Shown: positions 1 through 9,453 of the stretch, piece after piece
Numbering within the stretch: the first letter of the stretch is position 1
Layout of the letters: every line of letters begins with the position of its first letter
Origin: Glandiceps talaboti
Lineage: Eukaryota; Hemichordata; Enteropneusta; Spengelidae
Assembly (NCBI RefSeq): GCF_964340395.1
Contig: NC_135567.1
Location: forward strand, 14,092,806 to 14,137,805
DNA length: 45,000 nt
Reading direction: 5' to 3'
Translations under genes and position numbers: made by a program
Notes under the pieces: model-generated
Seen by the model: the letters and a program-made list of their open reading frames with translations, nothing else
The model's database searches: none
What the model was told of the DNA's origin: nothing

Positions 1-300
1 TCATGAATATTCAGTGTTCATCTAATACATATGTAAAATCCCATGATGCAACAGTGGACCACTTTGAGAACAATGACAGTGAAAGTGAAATATCATTTCA
101 ATTGATGATTCTTGATATCACATGAAATTTGTGATTTGAAATCGTGAAATTTTTCAACTTTCCTGAGTCCAAAGTTTACAAATATACCTTAATTTCCTGG
201 AGTGGTTTTTACCTTCAATGTTACAGCATGAAAATTGCGTCCTTCCTCAAACCCGAGGACAGTAAATAAAGGAGCCATTTCACATATCGCCATTTATGGC
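1..300. other. No gene recognised
   Basis: AT-rich sequence. Short reading frames here have no recognisable domain. I see nothing else. Confidence 0.6.
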
Positions 301-760
301 AGTTGTCCCCCCTCCCCCACCCCCAACACACACACATACCTATCCCTTGTGTCATACTATATACAGTTGAGTTTGACTGCAGGGGTGCAGTAGTGGTTCT
401 AATCTTGCCCTTATCCCCCCTCCCCCCACCAGACACACCATTCCTAGTGTCACACCTCAGTGTCATACTAATACGACTGGGTTGACTGGGGTGCATTCAT
501 GGTTCAAATCACACCCTTCTTTCCTCCTCCCTCACCTCATCCCTGGGTTCATACTAAGAGCTAGGGTGCAGGCATGGTGCCCTTGTTTCCTCCCCCTCCC
601 CCACACCTCATCCCTGGATCGTTATTAATACAGCTGGGGTGCCATTGCCCCCCCCCCACACACACACACACCCCTCATCGCTGGTTCCATACTAATACAG
701 CTGGGTTGACTGAGGTGCAGTAGTGGTTCAAATATTGCACATACACATACACAGACACAG
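301..760. repeat. Degenerate C-rich minisatellite
   Basis: About four imperfect units of roughly 100-125 bp. Each combines a C-rich run (CCCCTCCCCCACC) with a segment like CATACTAATACAGCTGGGTTGACTG... GGTGCAGTAGTGGTTCAAAT. The units are clearly related but strongly diverged. Short ORFs across it on both strands are repeat artefacts. Confidence 0.7.
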
Positions 761-1177
761 AGTGGTTGTCATGACTGATTGGTACACATCCCTGGATATT
801 TCAGTACATATGGAAGGCAGGTTTGGTGAGCAAACCATGCCGCCATCACTTAGCACGCATCAGATGATGAGGTAAATAGTTTCAGCAAATCATACGCTAT
901 CCTGGAATATAGTCACCACATTAAATACACAGCAAAAAGCCAAGAGAAATTTATCTGGCACTGCCATACTTAATGGTTTATTTTATTTTACTGTAGTCAG
1001 TACAGTTCCAGTTATTTAGAATTTCTAGAAAATTAATACAAAATTATATATAAGAAAGTCTAACATAATCTGATACTTGCATGCATTCCAGGTCTCGTCA
1101 ACCCAATGTCAAAGGTCATAGGTCGAACAGAAGGTCAAAGGTCTACACAAAATATACTTTGATTAAAAGTACAGTAT
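761..1177. other. 3' flank of ZNF1 with AGGTCA-like half sites
   Basis: No gene. At 1105-1143 there are several AGGTCA-like hexamers (AAAGGTCATAGGTCG, AAGGTCAAAGGTC). The same motif cluster lies 3' of ZNF2 at about 8752-8798, so this is duplicated 3' flank shared by the two paralogs. Confidence 0.5.
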
Positions 1178-1576
1178 AAAGTTAGTTTCAGATTCAGAAT
1201 CAGATTAGAGTCATATTGCCCCTCATATTCAGTCTCATAAAGAGGAAATCACAATGACACCCAACGAAAGCCGTCAAACAAGAAATAATACCGGAGGGGG
1301 CTACAGGAAAGGTCTCGGTTCACACTCTGGTACAAGCCGAGACATCACCTGTCCCATCAAGTGGTTGTGAAGGGGAATATCTCTGGTACAAACCGAGACA
1401 TCACATCTCCCATCAAGTGGGTGTGAAGGGGAGCATCTCCTGTAGCCTTGACGTTATTATTTCTGCTTTTATTTACTCTCATTGTGATTTTCTGTATACA
1501 AGGCTGAATCTGAGACTCAATATGAGACGAGCCTCATGTTGTTCACCAATGTGAATCTGATTCTGAAACTAACTTT
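1178..1576. mobile_element. Foldback (inverted-repeat) element, ~400 bp
   Basis: The ends are inverted copies: AAAGTTAGTTTCAGATTCAG at the left and the complement AATCTGATTCTGAAACTAAC at the right. Inner segments also pair (GAAATAATACCGG...CTACAGGA against TCCTGTAGCC...GTTATTATTTC). The centre has two ~62-bp direct repeats (TCTGGTACAA.CCGAGACATCAC). It has no coding capacity. It interrupts the 3' flank of ZNF1 relative to the ZNF2 flank. Confidence 0.7.
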
Positions 1577-1663
1577 ACACTTGTATAATGTCTCAAGTAG
1601 TCAGTAGTCACTGGTCAAATGTTAGAAATCAAGGTCAGAGGTCATGAACTTTAACCTTACAAT

Positions 1664-3787
1664 TTACTTTTCATGTATTCTCATATGTTTACGAATATTT
1701 TCACTGTACTTGCATTGATAACCACAAACTTCACATTGGTATGGTTTTTGGTCAGAATGTGTTCTCATGTGTTTTCTCAGATATTGCTCACAATTAAACG
1801 TTTTCATACACAGTTCACACGACACAGTTTTCACTGGATTATGTAGCACTTGGTGGCTCCTCAGATACAGCATGCTCTTAAATTCCTTCCCACATATTTC
1901 ACACTGTGCGGGTTGTATACTTGCATCATGCATATGTTTTGTATGCGTTTTCAGTGCACGTTCGGTCATGAACACTTTTCCACAAACTTCACAAGGGTAC
2001 AGAGTTGGATTCGAACTATGCACAACAAGATGCGTTTTTAAGCTTGATTTTAAAACAAATATTTTACCACAGTATTCACACGCGTGACGACGCCCATCAA
2101 CATGATATTGACTTATATGAGACAACAACTGCAACTCTTTTGAAAATTCTTTTCCACAAGTTTTACACTCAAACTTTCCGACAGTATGGGTAAGCAGATG
2201 TTTTCGGTAGACTCTTTGAAAAGAGTATTTCCGGCCACAAATTGAACATTCATATTTTTTTTCGCCATGAATGTTTACCATATGCATGTTGACTCTTTCT
2301 TTGCGAGCGAATTCTTTGCCACACACTTCACACTTAAAGCTAGTTTCGTGTGTATCATCATGAATTGATGCATGCCTCTTTTTGAGGGCATTTCTGGTCC
2401 AATATTCTTTGTCACATCTTGCACATTTTGATATACTCATTTTTGTAAGATGGTCACTGATAAGGTGTTCTCGCCATTCCTTGTACAGAAATGTTTCTCC
2501 GCAAAACCTACATTTTTGCGTTTGACAGACACCACGGAGATTATGGAAATCTAACCGCTGTTTATCTTTAAAACCCCAACCACATTTTTCACAGAAATAT
2601 GACCTATCGCTGCTATCTTCCATCATAGCTTTCCGAAGTCTCTCCTTGAATTTTTCCACATCATCACCTGGTTCCATTTTTATTGATATCAAAAGTCTTG
2701 TATAAGATGTTTTGGTTGATTCTGATGAACTACTATTGGTTGATCCTGACCCTTGACCCTTTTCATTTGACTCTGATGAACTACTATTGGTTGATCCCGA
2801 CCCTTGACCCTTTTCATTTGATTCTGAACTACTATTGGTTGATCCTGACCCTTGAACTTTTTCATTTGACTTTGATGAACTACTATTGGTTGATGCTAAC
2901 CTTTGACCTTTCTGTATTTGTTTATCAACCTTATCCTTTGATTTCTTTCCTCCAGTGATTCTTTGTCTCTTCTTATTAGATTTATGTTGTATTTCATTTT
3001 CATATCTAATATCTCCTGATTGGTCATTAAATGTTGTCTTTTCCTCAATATCACTGTTGACTTTTTTGACACCTGGTTTCACTGTTTTAGCACCTGGGTT
3101 GACCTTTCCAACACCTGGGTTGGCTTCTACCTGTAGTTTACTCTCAACATTTTCAACATCTGGTTCATGATAAAGTGTCTCAATAATCTGATCATGTATT
3201 TCATTTTTCACTTTCTTACTTTCTGAAAACTGTGAAGAATTATTAACGTTGCAAAAATATTCTGTTTCCTCAGCTGATAATGTTGTATCAGAAACATCAC
3301 TAGCAGACTTTGTTTCCATAGCAACATGAGTCTCTTCTCCATCACTTCTCATGAATTCTGACATGACATCTTTGCTTCTTTCAGTCTCTATAGTAAGGGA
3401 GTTACTTTGAAATGTGGAGTCATATGCATTTGAAATAGTTTCCGTAGCAACAGAAGTAGTTTCTCCATCACTTCTCCAAGAATCTGCATTCATCTCAACT
3501 TTTAGACTTCTAGCTTCTCTGAAAGCAGGACCACACATAGACGAGGACTTTTTCAAAGATACAATTTCATCTAGCAATCTTTTTCTTTTACGTACATCAT
3601 CTCCTACAACATAATATTTCTCTGTTGCGATGATATCTCTCACAAGGCTATCCTGTGGTTTGACTTTGAGTCCTGTAGTTTGAAACTCTCTCACAAAATC
3701 TTCACTTCCCATGTATTTAGATGATACTCCATCTTCTGATATGATGACAAAAACACTGCATCCCAACTCCACCATCAACTCCTGACA
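1664..3787 (-). CDS. ZNF1 exon 2: C2H2 zinc-finger protein, N-terminal module plus 11 fingers
   Basis: This is the main coding exon of a probable nuclear, DNA-binding transcription factor. The acceptor (CTTTCCAG, reading minus) precedes TGT CAG GAG at 3787, joining in phase 0 to exon 1 at 6356-6418 for a protein of about 728 aa. Order: a conserved N-terminal module (CQELMVELGCSVFVIISEDG), an acidic Ser/Thr-rich region, lysine-rich stretches, a Ser/Gly repeat (units like EKGQGSGSTNSSSSES), then about eleven fingers from residue 418 to the end. The first is C2HC (C-x2-C-x12-H-x5-C), the second holds the motif KEWREH, and the rest are classical C2H2 with some degenerate linkers. The apparent start at 3778 is a TTG, so the exon needs its upstream partner. 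ZNF2 is a close tandem paralog. Targets cannot be read from sequence. Confidence 0.92.
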   Translation of the reverse strand, partial: CQELMVELGCSVFVIISEDGVSSKYMGSEDFVREFQTTGLKVKPQDSLVRDIIATEKYYVVGDDVRKRKRLLDEIVSLKKSSSMCGPAFREARSLKVEMNADSWRSDGETTSVATETISNAYDSTFQSNSLTIETERSKDVMSEFMRSDGEETHVAMETKSASDVSDTTLSAEETEYFCNVNNSSQFSESKKVKNEIHDQIIETLYHEPDVENVESKLQVEANPGVGKVNPGAKTVKPGVKKVNSDIEEKTTFNDQSGDIRYENEIQHKSNKKRQRITGGKKSKDKVDKQIQKGQRLASTNSSSSKSNEKVQGSGSTNSSSESNEKGQGSGSTNSSSSESNEKGQGSGSTNSSSSESTKTSYTRLLISIKMEPGDDVEKFKERLRKAMMEDSSDRSYFCEKCGWGFKDKQRLDFHNLRGVCQTQKCRFCGETFLYKEWREHLISDHLTKMSISKCARCDKEYWTRNALKKRHASIHDDTHETSFKCEVCGKEFARKERVNMHMVNIHGEKKYECSICGRKYSFQRVYRKHLLTHTVGKFECKTCGKEFSKELQLLSHISQYHVDGRRHACEYCGKIFVLKSSLKTHLVVHSSNPTLYPCEVCGKVFMTERALKTHTKHMHDASIQPAQCEICGKEFKSMLYLRSHQVLHNPVKTVSCELCMKTFNCEQYLRKHMRTHSDQKPYQCEVCGYQCKYSENIRKHMRIHEK
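2710..2900 (-). repeat. Coding minisatellite in ZNF1
   Basis: Four in-frame copies of a 51-54 bp unit encode SNEKGQGSGSTNSSSSE-like peptides. One unit lacks a serine codon. ZNF2 has the same low-complexity segment with fewer, more diverged units, so copy number changed after the genes duplicated. The segment separates the acidic N-terminal half from the zinc fingers and is probably a disordered linker. Confidence 0.8.
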
Positions 3788-4146
3788 CTGGAAAGAGAAA
3801 CAAACACACAGAATCCTTACATATTCACTACCTCAGTGTTTTTGCTAAGAGTGGTAAGTAGGTAAAACCTATTGGGGTTCCCATGTTATTATACCCGGGT
3901 TCCTAAACAAAGCACTGCCAATTTTACCCCTTTCTCCCTTTCTGTTAGTGGAGTTTCCGAACCTCAGCAAACACACTTTACCTATCTTGAATTAGCAATT
4001 GCTTCAACTAGAACAATTTTTGATATTATCTTGATATTATCTTGAGGCTGAACTCGATTAGTTGCTTGACCAACTATTTTTCAGTCTTTTTCTCTACAGT
4101 ACAATGTATATAAAAAACTGCTATGTATTATTATCATTAATTTGAG

Positions 4147-4151
4147 AATAA

Positions 4152-4183
<32 letters not shown>

Positions 4184-4190
4184 CATTATT
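4147..4190. repeat. (ATT)n microsatellite
   Basis: About 44 bp of ATT triplets with one TCATT interruption. Confidence 0.9.
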
Positions 4191-4693
4191 CAATATAATG
4201 ACTTTACTCTTATACAGCCAGTAAAGTTTTGGATAACTTGTAAGATAAATGTATTTGTGTAGCTGGACACATCATCATCAGAAGATGATGATGATGGCGC
4301 TGGTACATGGCACTGCGATCTCTCATTATTTTGTTCGTATAAGTATTTATGAATAGTACCTCAGCATTTTACAGATATGACCATAAACAGTTACTCAATT
4401 GTAAATGAGTCATAACGTTGTTGTACTGTCCTGTTTTTACTGAATGTATTCTTTGTTTTAGTAATCTGTAAATATTGTTGTTTGAAATTTTATTTTATTT
4501 TTCAAAACTCGCAGAACCACTACAAATTTTATTGCACAAATACATATGACAATAAAGTATTAATATTATGATATGATATTATGATTATTATGATATTATG
4601 ATTATTATGAAATGGGAAAATATAATTAAATAGATTTTAGGTCCATACCCTAAATTGAACACCCCAAACGTAATCACTATTTCAAACTATTAT

Positions 4694-4972
4694 TGTCAGG
4701 GGTGAATAATAAATCCACTGGTCCTGGGTCCGGAACTTCTAATTTTTGGGGCGGACCACACAAATTTTACCTTGTCCGGTCCGTTGGACCAATACCTTAC
4801 TGTTAATAACTATGTTAAAAAGTCGTCTGAATATACAGATTCATAGGCAAGATTTAATGTTTCACATTAGCGGGACCTGAGACCACTAATTCTTTCAGCA
4901 GGACCACTGGATTTTTTAAGGCACTGGTCCAGGGACCACCAGTTCACAAAATGATTTGTTCACCCCTGCAGT
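4694..4972. mobile_element. MITE-A copy 1
   Basis: A non-coding element with terminal inverted repeats (CAGGGGTGAA... / ...TTGTTCACCCCTG) and an interior rich in GGACCACTGG/CCACTGGTCC motifs. Two further copies in this window (31086-31322 and 36289-36563) share the interior (GTCGTCTGAATATACAGATT). It has no transposase and is therefore non-autonomous. Confidence 0.85.
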
Positions 4973-5519
4973 GACTGTAGGTATGAATGGATAAAATCAA
5001 TGTCTAATTAATATGTACAAAGAGTAGCTCTGGAAATAATTAAATCCCACAAGGTTCTGACTTTTTCATGTAGTAAAAATGATTTTTTGTGTGTACATGT
5101 ATATGTATGTGTGATATATTTTCTCCCAGTTATGTTTTCAGTCATCTTAATGACTGAACCCTCTTATTGTTTTCATTCGCAATATACAATGTTGGGGATC
5201 AGGCTAGATTAGCTGTAAGCTATTTCTTGACTCCCCATTTACCCTTCTCTCTTTTGTTTTATGTAACCATTATTCTGTAATCGTTTTATACACTTGGGTA
5301 AATAAACCACTTATATGATATATACATGTATATATGCCTTTACCCATGCCGATATGGTTCCTCCCTATTTAAAACCCTCGAGATCGCACACAGATTTCAT
5401 GTGCATGGATTTTGGGAATAAAAACCACCCATACCCTTGCTAATGACTATATAAAATACATAAATGAACTTTAAATCACTAAATTCAACCTACGTCTTGT
5501 CTATTCTGTCATTTCTTGT

Positions 5520-5652
5520 GCAACGTTCACTCGAGCTGCAAAACGGGTGATCTGACCGCAGCTTAATTGTGCACAAGGTTGTACATATGCAATATTGAGC
5601 TAGTCTGTGTGCATGACTTACTGTTGTCCGGTTTGCAGCTCCAGCAAACGTT
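5520..5652. repeat. Imperfect inverted repeat
   Basis: CAACGTTCACTCGAGCTGCA near 5520 pairs with the complement of GTTTGCAGCTCCAGCAAACG near 5627, with a loop of about 75 bp. It could be a small foldback element. Confidence 0.5.
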
Positions 5653-6355
5653 AGACAAAAAGTAAATACTCCTCTTTCACTCAGTTTATTAATTACACCC
5701 TGGAGATATAAGGGGAGACCTCCATCATTACACAGAATAGAACTTCAATTTTTGAAGGTGGTTTTATAAAAGACAACACAAATTAGAAATAGAAAAAGCA
5801 GAGAATTTACGACACAAAATTACTGTGCCGCTTTGACTTTCAGACAAAGGTTCGATCTTGGCTACTGAACTTGAAGGGACAAAAGTCTGAATTTTGATTT
5901 AGCGGGAAAAGACAGCGTGTTAAGATCAAGTCACACTCACTATTTCATTATATGTGAACATAATGAATTCTAGCTGCAATAATTGAAGCCTTGTTTTGGT
6001 TTCTAATAATTAAAAAAAAAATCACTTTTGTTTAATTTCTATCGATGTTTGCAAGGTTTTAGCGGAGATTGACACGGAGCGGAAAATCGCTACAGGGGGC
6101 AAATCAAATATGGCCCCGGAAATACTGATAGCTCCGACACGTCTTTGTTCCTCTCCTTGTCGGAGTCTACACGGAGTGCATACTGCAAGAGCAAAATGAA
6201 CCCGCGAATATTTGTGTTTTTCCACCGCCATTATCACAGCTTGTGGTAAGTTTATCGTCAGCACATCAGCTTACCCATTCTCCTAAATCTTAAAGCTCAA
6301 AAAATGGAGAAAATGCACAGTTCGTCTGTAAAAATAGTCATGTACATATTCATAC

Positions 6356-6418
6356 CTGATGAAACAGGCTGTATCCAGCATCTGAATCACAAACCGATGC
6401 CATTTCTGTCTTTGACAT
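6356..6418 (-). CDS. ZNF1 exon 1 (start exon, 21 codons)
   Basis: On the minus strand the first ATG after an in-frame TGA is at 6418. It gives MSKTEMASVCDSDAGYSLFH plus Q, followed by donor CAG|GTATGAATATG. A second in-frame ATG at 6403 is the alternative start. The exon ends in phase 0 and joins TGT CAG GAG at 3787. The equivalent exons of ZNF2 (14351-14398) and ZNF3 (40570-40665) show the same phase and the same upstream position, which supports the call even though the exon is too short to stand on its own coding signal. Confidence 0.8.
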
Positions 6419-6482
6419 TTGCAAATCTTCTAGACTTCATTCAAATGACTTCACAAACACAACCATGAACTTCGACCCAAGA

Positions 6483-6511
6483 TTCTCTCGATATTGACGA
6501 TAGGTGGCAGT
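6483..6511. promoter_or_regulatory. Conserved upstream block of ZNF1
   Basis: TTCTCTCGATATTGACGATA continues into GGTGGCAGT, 65-93 bp upstream of the ZNF1 start. The block is nearly identical to one upstream of ZNF2 exon 1 (14498-14525), while the sequence around it is much less conserved. AGGTGGCAG resembles part of a CTCF core. It could be a core promoter element or a conserved 5' UTR segment. Confidence 0.45.
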
Positions 6512-7045
6512 GTCTTGAAGGCCGACTTCTTCAGAACATGCAGAATGTATTCAATGCAATGACGGGAAGGGACTGATAGTTGGCGAAAGAGGGGTATAGA
6601 GGGTTGTCCGTACGTTGAAAGGTAATTTTGGTAGAAAAATTGATATTGAAAGAGAAATAATTACTTACAAAAGGATAGTAGTACACATTTACTTGACTGT
6701 AAAGCCGCAGACTGATTTTTTTTAAAAACTGCCATGATTATTTATCAAATAAAGTTCGTAAATTATTTCATTAACGTTTTTCGATAATTGACTCATGTTT
6801 ATCATGCAGTTTGAGACATCGCCCGCAAACTGTGAAATTTCAAAATAAAGATTCGAGGCCATATAATTTTTCCTTTCCTACATCATTCATTAATTGTACA
6901 ATTGTTCTTTACATGAAAGCCATCATCACAGTTTGTGTTGTTCGACAAGGAAAGCACTGTGTATAATAGGTTTTGTTTTTTTTCATTTTGGGGAGTTATA
7001 CTTTTTAGATGAAACTTGTTAAGTGTTTTTTTCATGACAACTGCA
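6512..7045. other. Upstream region of ZNF1, no gene
   Basis: AT-rich sequence with T runs at 6716-6725 and 6976-6983. Short ORFs here show no known domain. Nothing else is recognised. Confidence 0.5.
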
Positions 7046-7050
7046 AGGAT

Positions 7051-7256
7051 GGCACATGGGCTCTTGGGCTGAACTGTTGGGCTGGGCTCGGGCTGGGTAC
7101 ACGGGCTGAGCACATGGGCTGGGTACACGGGCTGGGTCATTGGGCTGGGTACATGGGCTGAACTGTTGGACTGGGTTCTTGGGCTGGGTACAAGGGCTGG
7201 GCACAGGGGCTGGGTTATTGAGCTGGGCACATGGGCTGGGCTGGGCACAGTTCTGG
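7051..7256. repeat. GGGCTGGGYACA minisatellite
   Basis: Roughly 13-15 bp units, (GGGCTGGGTACAC)n with variants GGGCTGAACTGTT and GGGCTGGGTTCTT. The Pro/Gln/Cys-rich ORFs on the minus strand are artefacts of the repeat. Confidence 0.85.
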
Positions 7257-7407
7257 GTTCTTGCAAAAGATAGTGGAATCATACAAGGTCCAGAATTTCC
7301 AAGGAAGGATATGAAATGTCTGCCCATCAAAATAACATATCACTAGACCTGGGCTAGGTCGTATGGCTGGACTGGGCTCTTAGGATGCTTAAAGCTAAGC
7401 TTTATTC

Positions 7408-7443
7408 GGGATGTATAAACACATAGAATTGTTTATACATCCC
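7408..7443. repeat. Perfect 13-bp stem hairpin
   Basis: GGGATGTATAAAC, a 10-bp loop, then GTTTATACATCCC. The flanks also partly pair (AAAGC/GCTTT). Confidence 0.7.
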
Positions 7444-7490
7444 TGGCTTTATAGAACACATGAAGTTTATTATTGTTGATGTACGTAGAA

Positions 7491-7722
7491 TAGGGAACTT
7501 GCAATCCAGACTGAGCATGCTCAGACGCAAAGGACTATGGGATTATCTGTGGTTATTGTAATACCTAATCCGGAGCTACTGATAAAATAAACCTCACACA
7601 ATGATCAGGGTGACTATGAATTGATTATTTATGGTTACAATGTATCAACATTGTTTACAATACTAATTGATTAGTATTTATCATGATGCAATATTCAAAA
7701 TGGCGTGTTTGCAAGTTCCCTA
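7491..7722. mobile_element. MITE-B copy 1
   Basis: 232-bp non-coding element with terminal inverted repeats TAGGGAACTTGCAA / TTGCAAGTTCCCTA. A second copy in inverted orientation lies at 41209-41455, sharing the interior (GAGCATGCTCAG palindrome, ATAATCCCATAGTCC) and both ends. A piece is present at about 37085-37145. The TA at each end fits a TA target site. Confidence 0.85.
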
Positions 7723-7885
7723 TTACATAAAGCTCCACTGCAGGAAATCAAGGTATTTTAATAAACTTCTGGAGAGTGATTTCATGATTTCACATCACAT
7801 AATTTTCACTCGGTTGCCAAGAAGCACCAAATTGAAATGCTTTTTCACATTTCTTGTTCTTTCAGTGGAGTACAATTGTATCATG

Positions 7886-8553
7886 GGTCGTATGCACATT
7901 GAATATTCATTAGATACACACAGAATATTCATTACTCCCACACACTGAATATTCATTGGATGCACACTGAATATTCATGACCCACACTGAATATTCATTA
8001 GATGCACTCACAATATTCATTACTCCCACACACTGAATATTCATTGGATGCACACTGAATATTCATTAGATACACACACAATATTCATTACTCCCACACA
8101 CTGAATATTCATGCCCCACACTGGATATTCATTAGATACACACACAATATTCATTACTCCCACACACTGAATATTCATGACCCACACTGAATATTCATTA
8201 GATACACACACAATATTCATTACTCCCATACACTGAATATTCATTGGATGCACACTGAATATTCATTAGATACAGACACAATATTCATTACTCCCACACA
8301 CTGAATATTCATTGGATGCACGCTGAATATTCATTAGATACACACACAATATTCAGTACTCCCACACACTGAATATTCATTGGATGCACACTGAATATTC
8401 ATTAGATACAGACACAATATTCATTACTCCCACACACTGAATATTCATTGGATGCACACACAATATTCATTGGATGCACACTGAATATTCATGACCCACA
8501 CTGAATATTCATTAGATACACACACAATATTCATTACTCCCACACACTGAATA
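7886..8553. repeat. ATATTCAT minisatellite
   Basis: About 30 units of 20-24 bp built on GAATATTCATTGGATGCACA, ATATTCATTAGATACACACA and ATATTCATTACTCCCACACA. They are arranged in a longer repeating order of about 65-70 bp. AATATT and ATTCAT give many short palindromes. It is non-coding; minus-strand ORFs are artefacts. Confidence 0.9.
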
Positions 8554-8905
8554 TTCACACATTTGACAACTGTTGTTGCTGGGCATTATTTGCATAACTC
8601 GCGAGATCTGAAACAAGACTGAAGTAAAATCCCTTCTTAGCATGAAATCCACAGTTGTTGAGAATGTCTAGAAATATAAGTATATTCTTCAAAATTTCAT
8701 ACATGTATCGATGAAATTCTATGTTTGAATTCAAGTTATAGTTAACCAAATGTCAAAGGTCATTGGGTAAACAAAGGTCAAAGGTCATCAAAATAGTCAT
8801 ACAAGTCTATAGTATTGATATGGATGCAATTAAAATTCTAAAATTAGCAAAGGTTACAGGTCAAATGTTAGAATTAGAAATCATGAGGTCATTAAACTTG
8901 TAGTT
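8554..8905. other. 3' flank of ZNF2, homologous to the ZNF1 flank
   Basis: No gene. AATGTCAAAGGTCAT...AAAGGTCAAAGGTCA at 8752-8798 and GGTCAAATGTTAGAA near 8860 match 1105-1143 and 1614-1628 beside ZNF1. This shows the duplicated block included the 3' flank. Confidence 0.55.
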
Positions 8906-9453
8906 TACTTTTGATGTATTCTCATGTGTTTACTAATATTTTCTCTGTATTTGCATTGATAACCACAAACTTCGCATTGGTATGGTATTTGGTCAGAATG
9001 TGTTCTTGTGTCTTGTCAGATAGGATTTGCGACTGAAATATCATTCTGAATATGAATCTGAGACCAACTTTGCATACATCTTACAATCTACTTTTGATGT
9101 ATTCTCATGTGTTTACTAATATTTTCTCTGTATTTGCATTGATAACCACGAACTTCACATTGGTACGGTTTTTGGTCAGAATGTGTTCTAGTGTCTTGTC
9201 AGATAGGATTTGCGACTGAAATATCATTCTGAATATGAATCTGAGACCAACTTTACATACATCTTACAATCTACTTTTGATGTATTCTCATGTGTTTACT
9301 AATATTTTCTCTGTATTTGCATTGATAACCACACACTTCGCATTGGTACGGTTTTTGGTCAGAATGTGTTCTAGTGTCTTGTCAGATAGGATTTGCGACT
9401 GAAATATCATTCTGAATATGAATCTGAGACCAACTTTGCATACTTCTTACAAT
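8906..9453 (-). pseudogene. Three 183-bp tandem copies of the last ZNF2 finger
   Basis: The motif TTCTCTGTATTTGCATTGAT recurs at 8941, 9124, 9307 and, in the real gene, 9490: an exact 183-bp period. On the minus strand each extra copy would encode the last finger and stop (CEVCGYQCKYRENISKHMRI...). The preceding fingers are absent and the joining sequence has stops (ACACTAG). In the copy near 9150 a zinc-binding Cys is replaced by Arg (TGT to CGT). They lie after the stop of ZNF2, so are probably untranslated, perhaps in its 3' UTR. Confidence 0.8.

Larger units (their letters stand above)
3788..6355 (-). other. ZNF1 intron 1
   Basis: It is bounded on the minus strand by donor CAG|GTATGAATATG (6355 down) and acceptor CTTTCCAG|TGT (at 3788-3789). 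It contains an (ATT)n tract (4147-4190), MITE-A copy 1 (4694-4972) and a hairpin (5520-5652). AATAAA-bearing segments near 4550 and 5300 look like retroelement 3' tails but cannot be assigned. No other gene is seen. Confidence 0.75.

Noticed and set aside
7019-7330. Pro/Gln/Cys-rich ORFs
   Set aside because: Artefact of the GGGCTGGG minisatellite.
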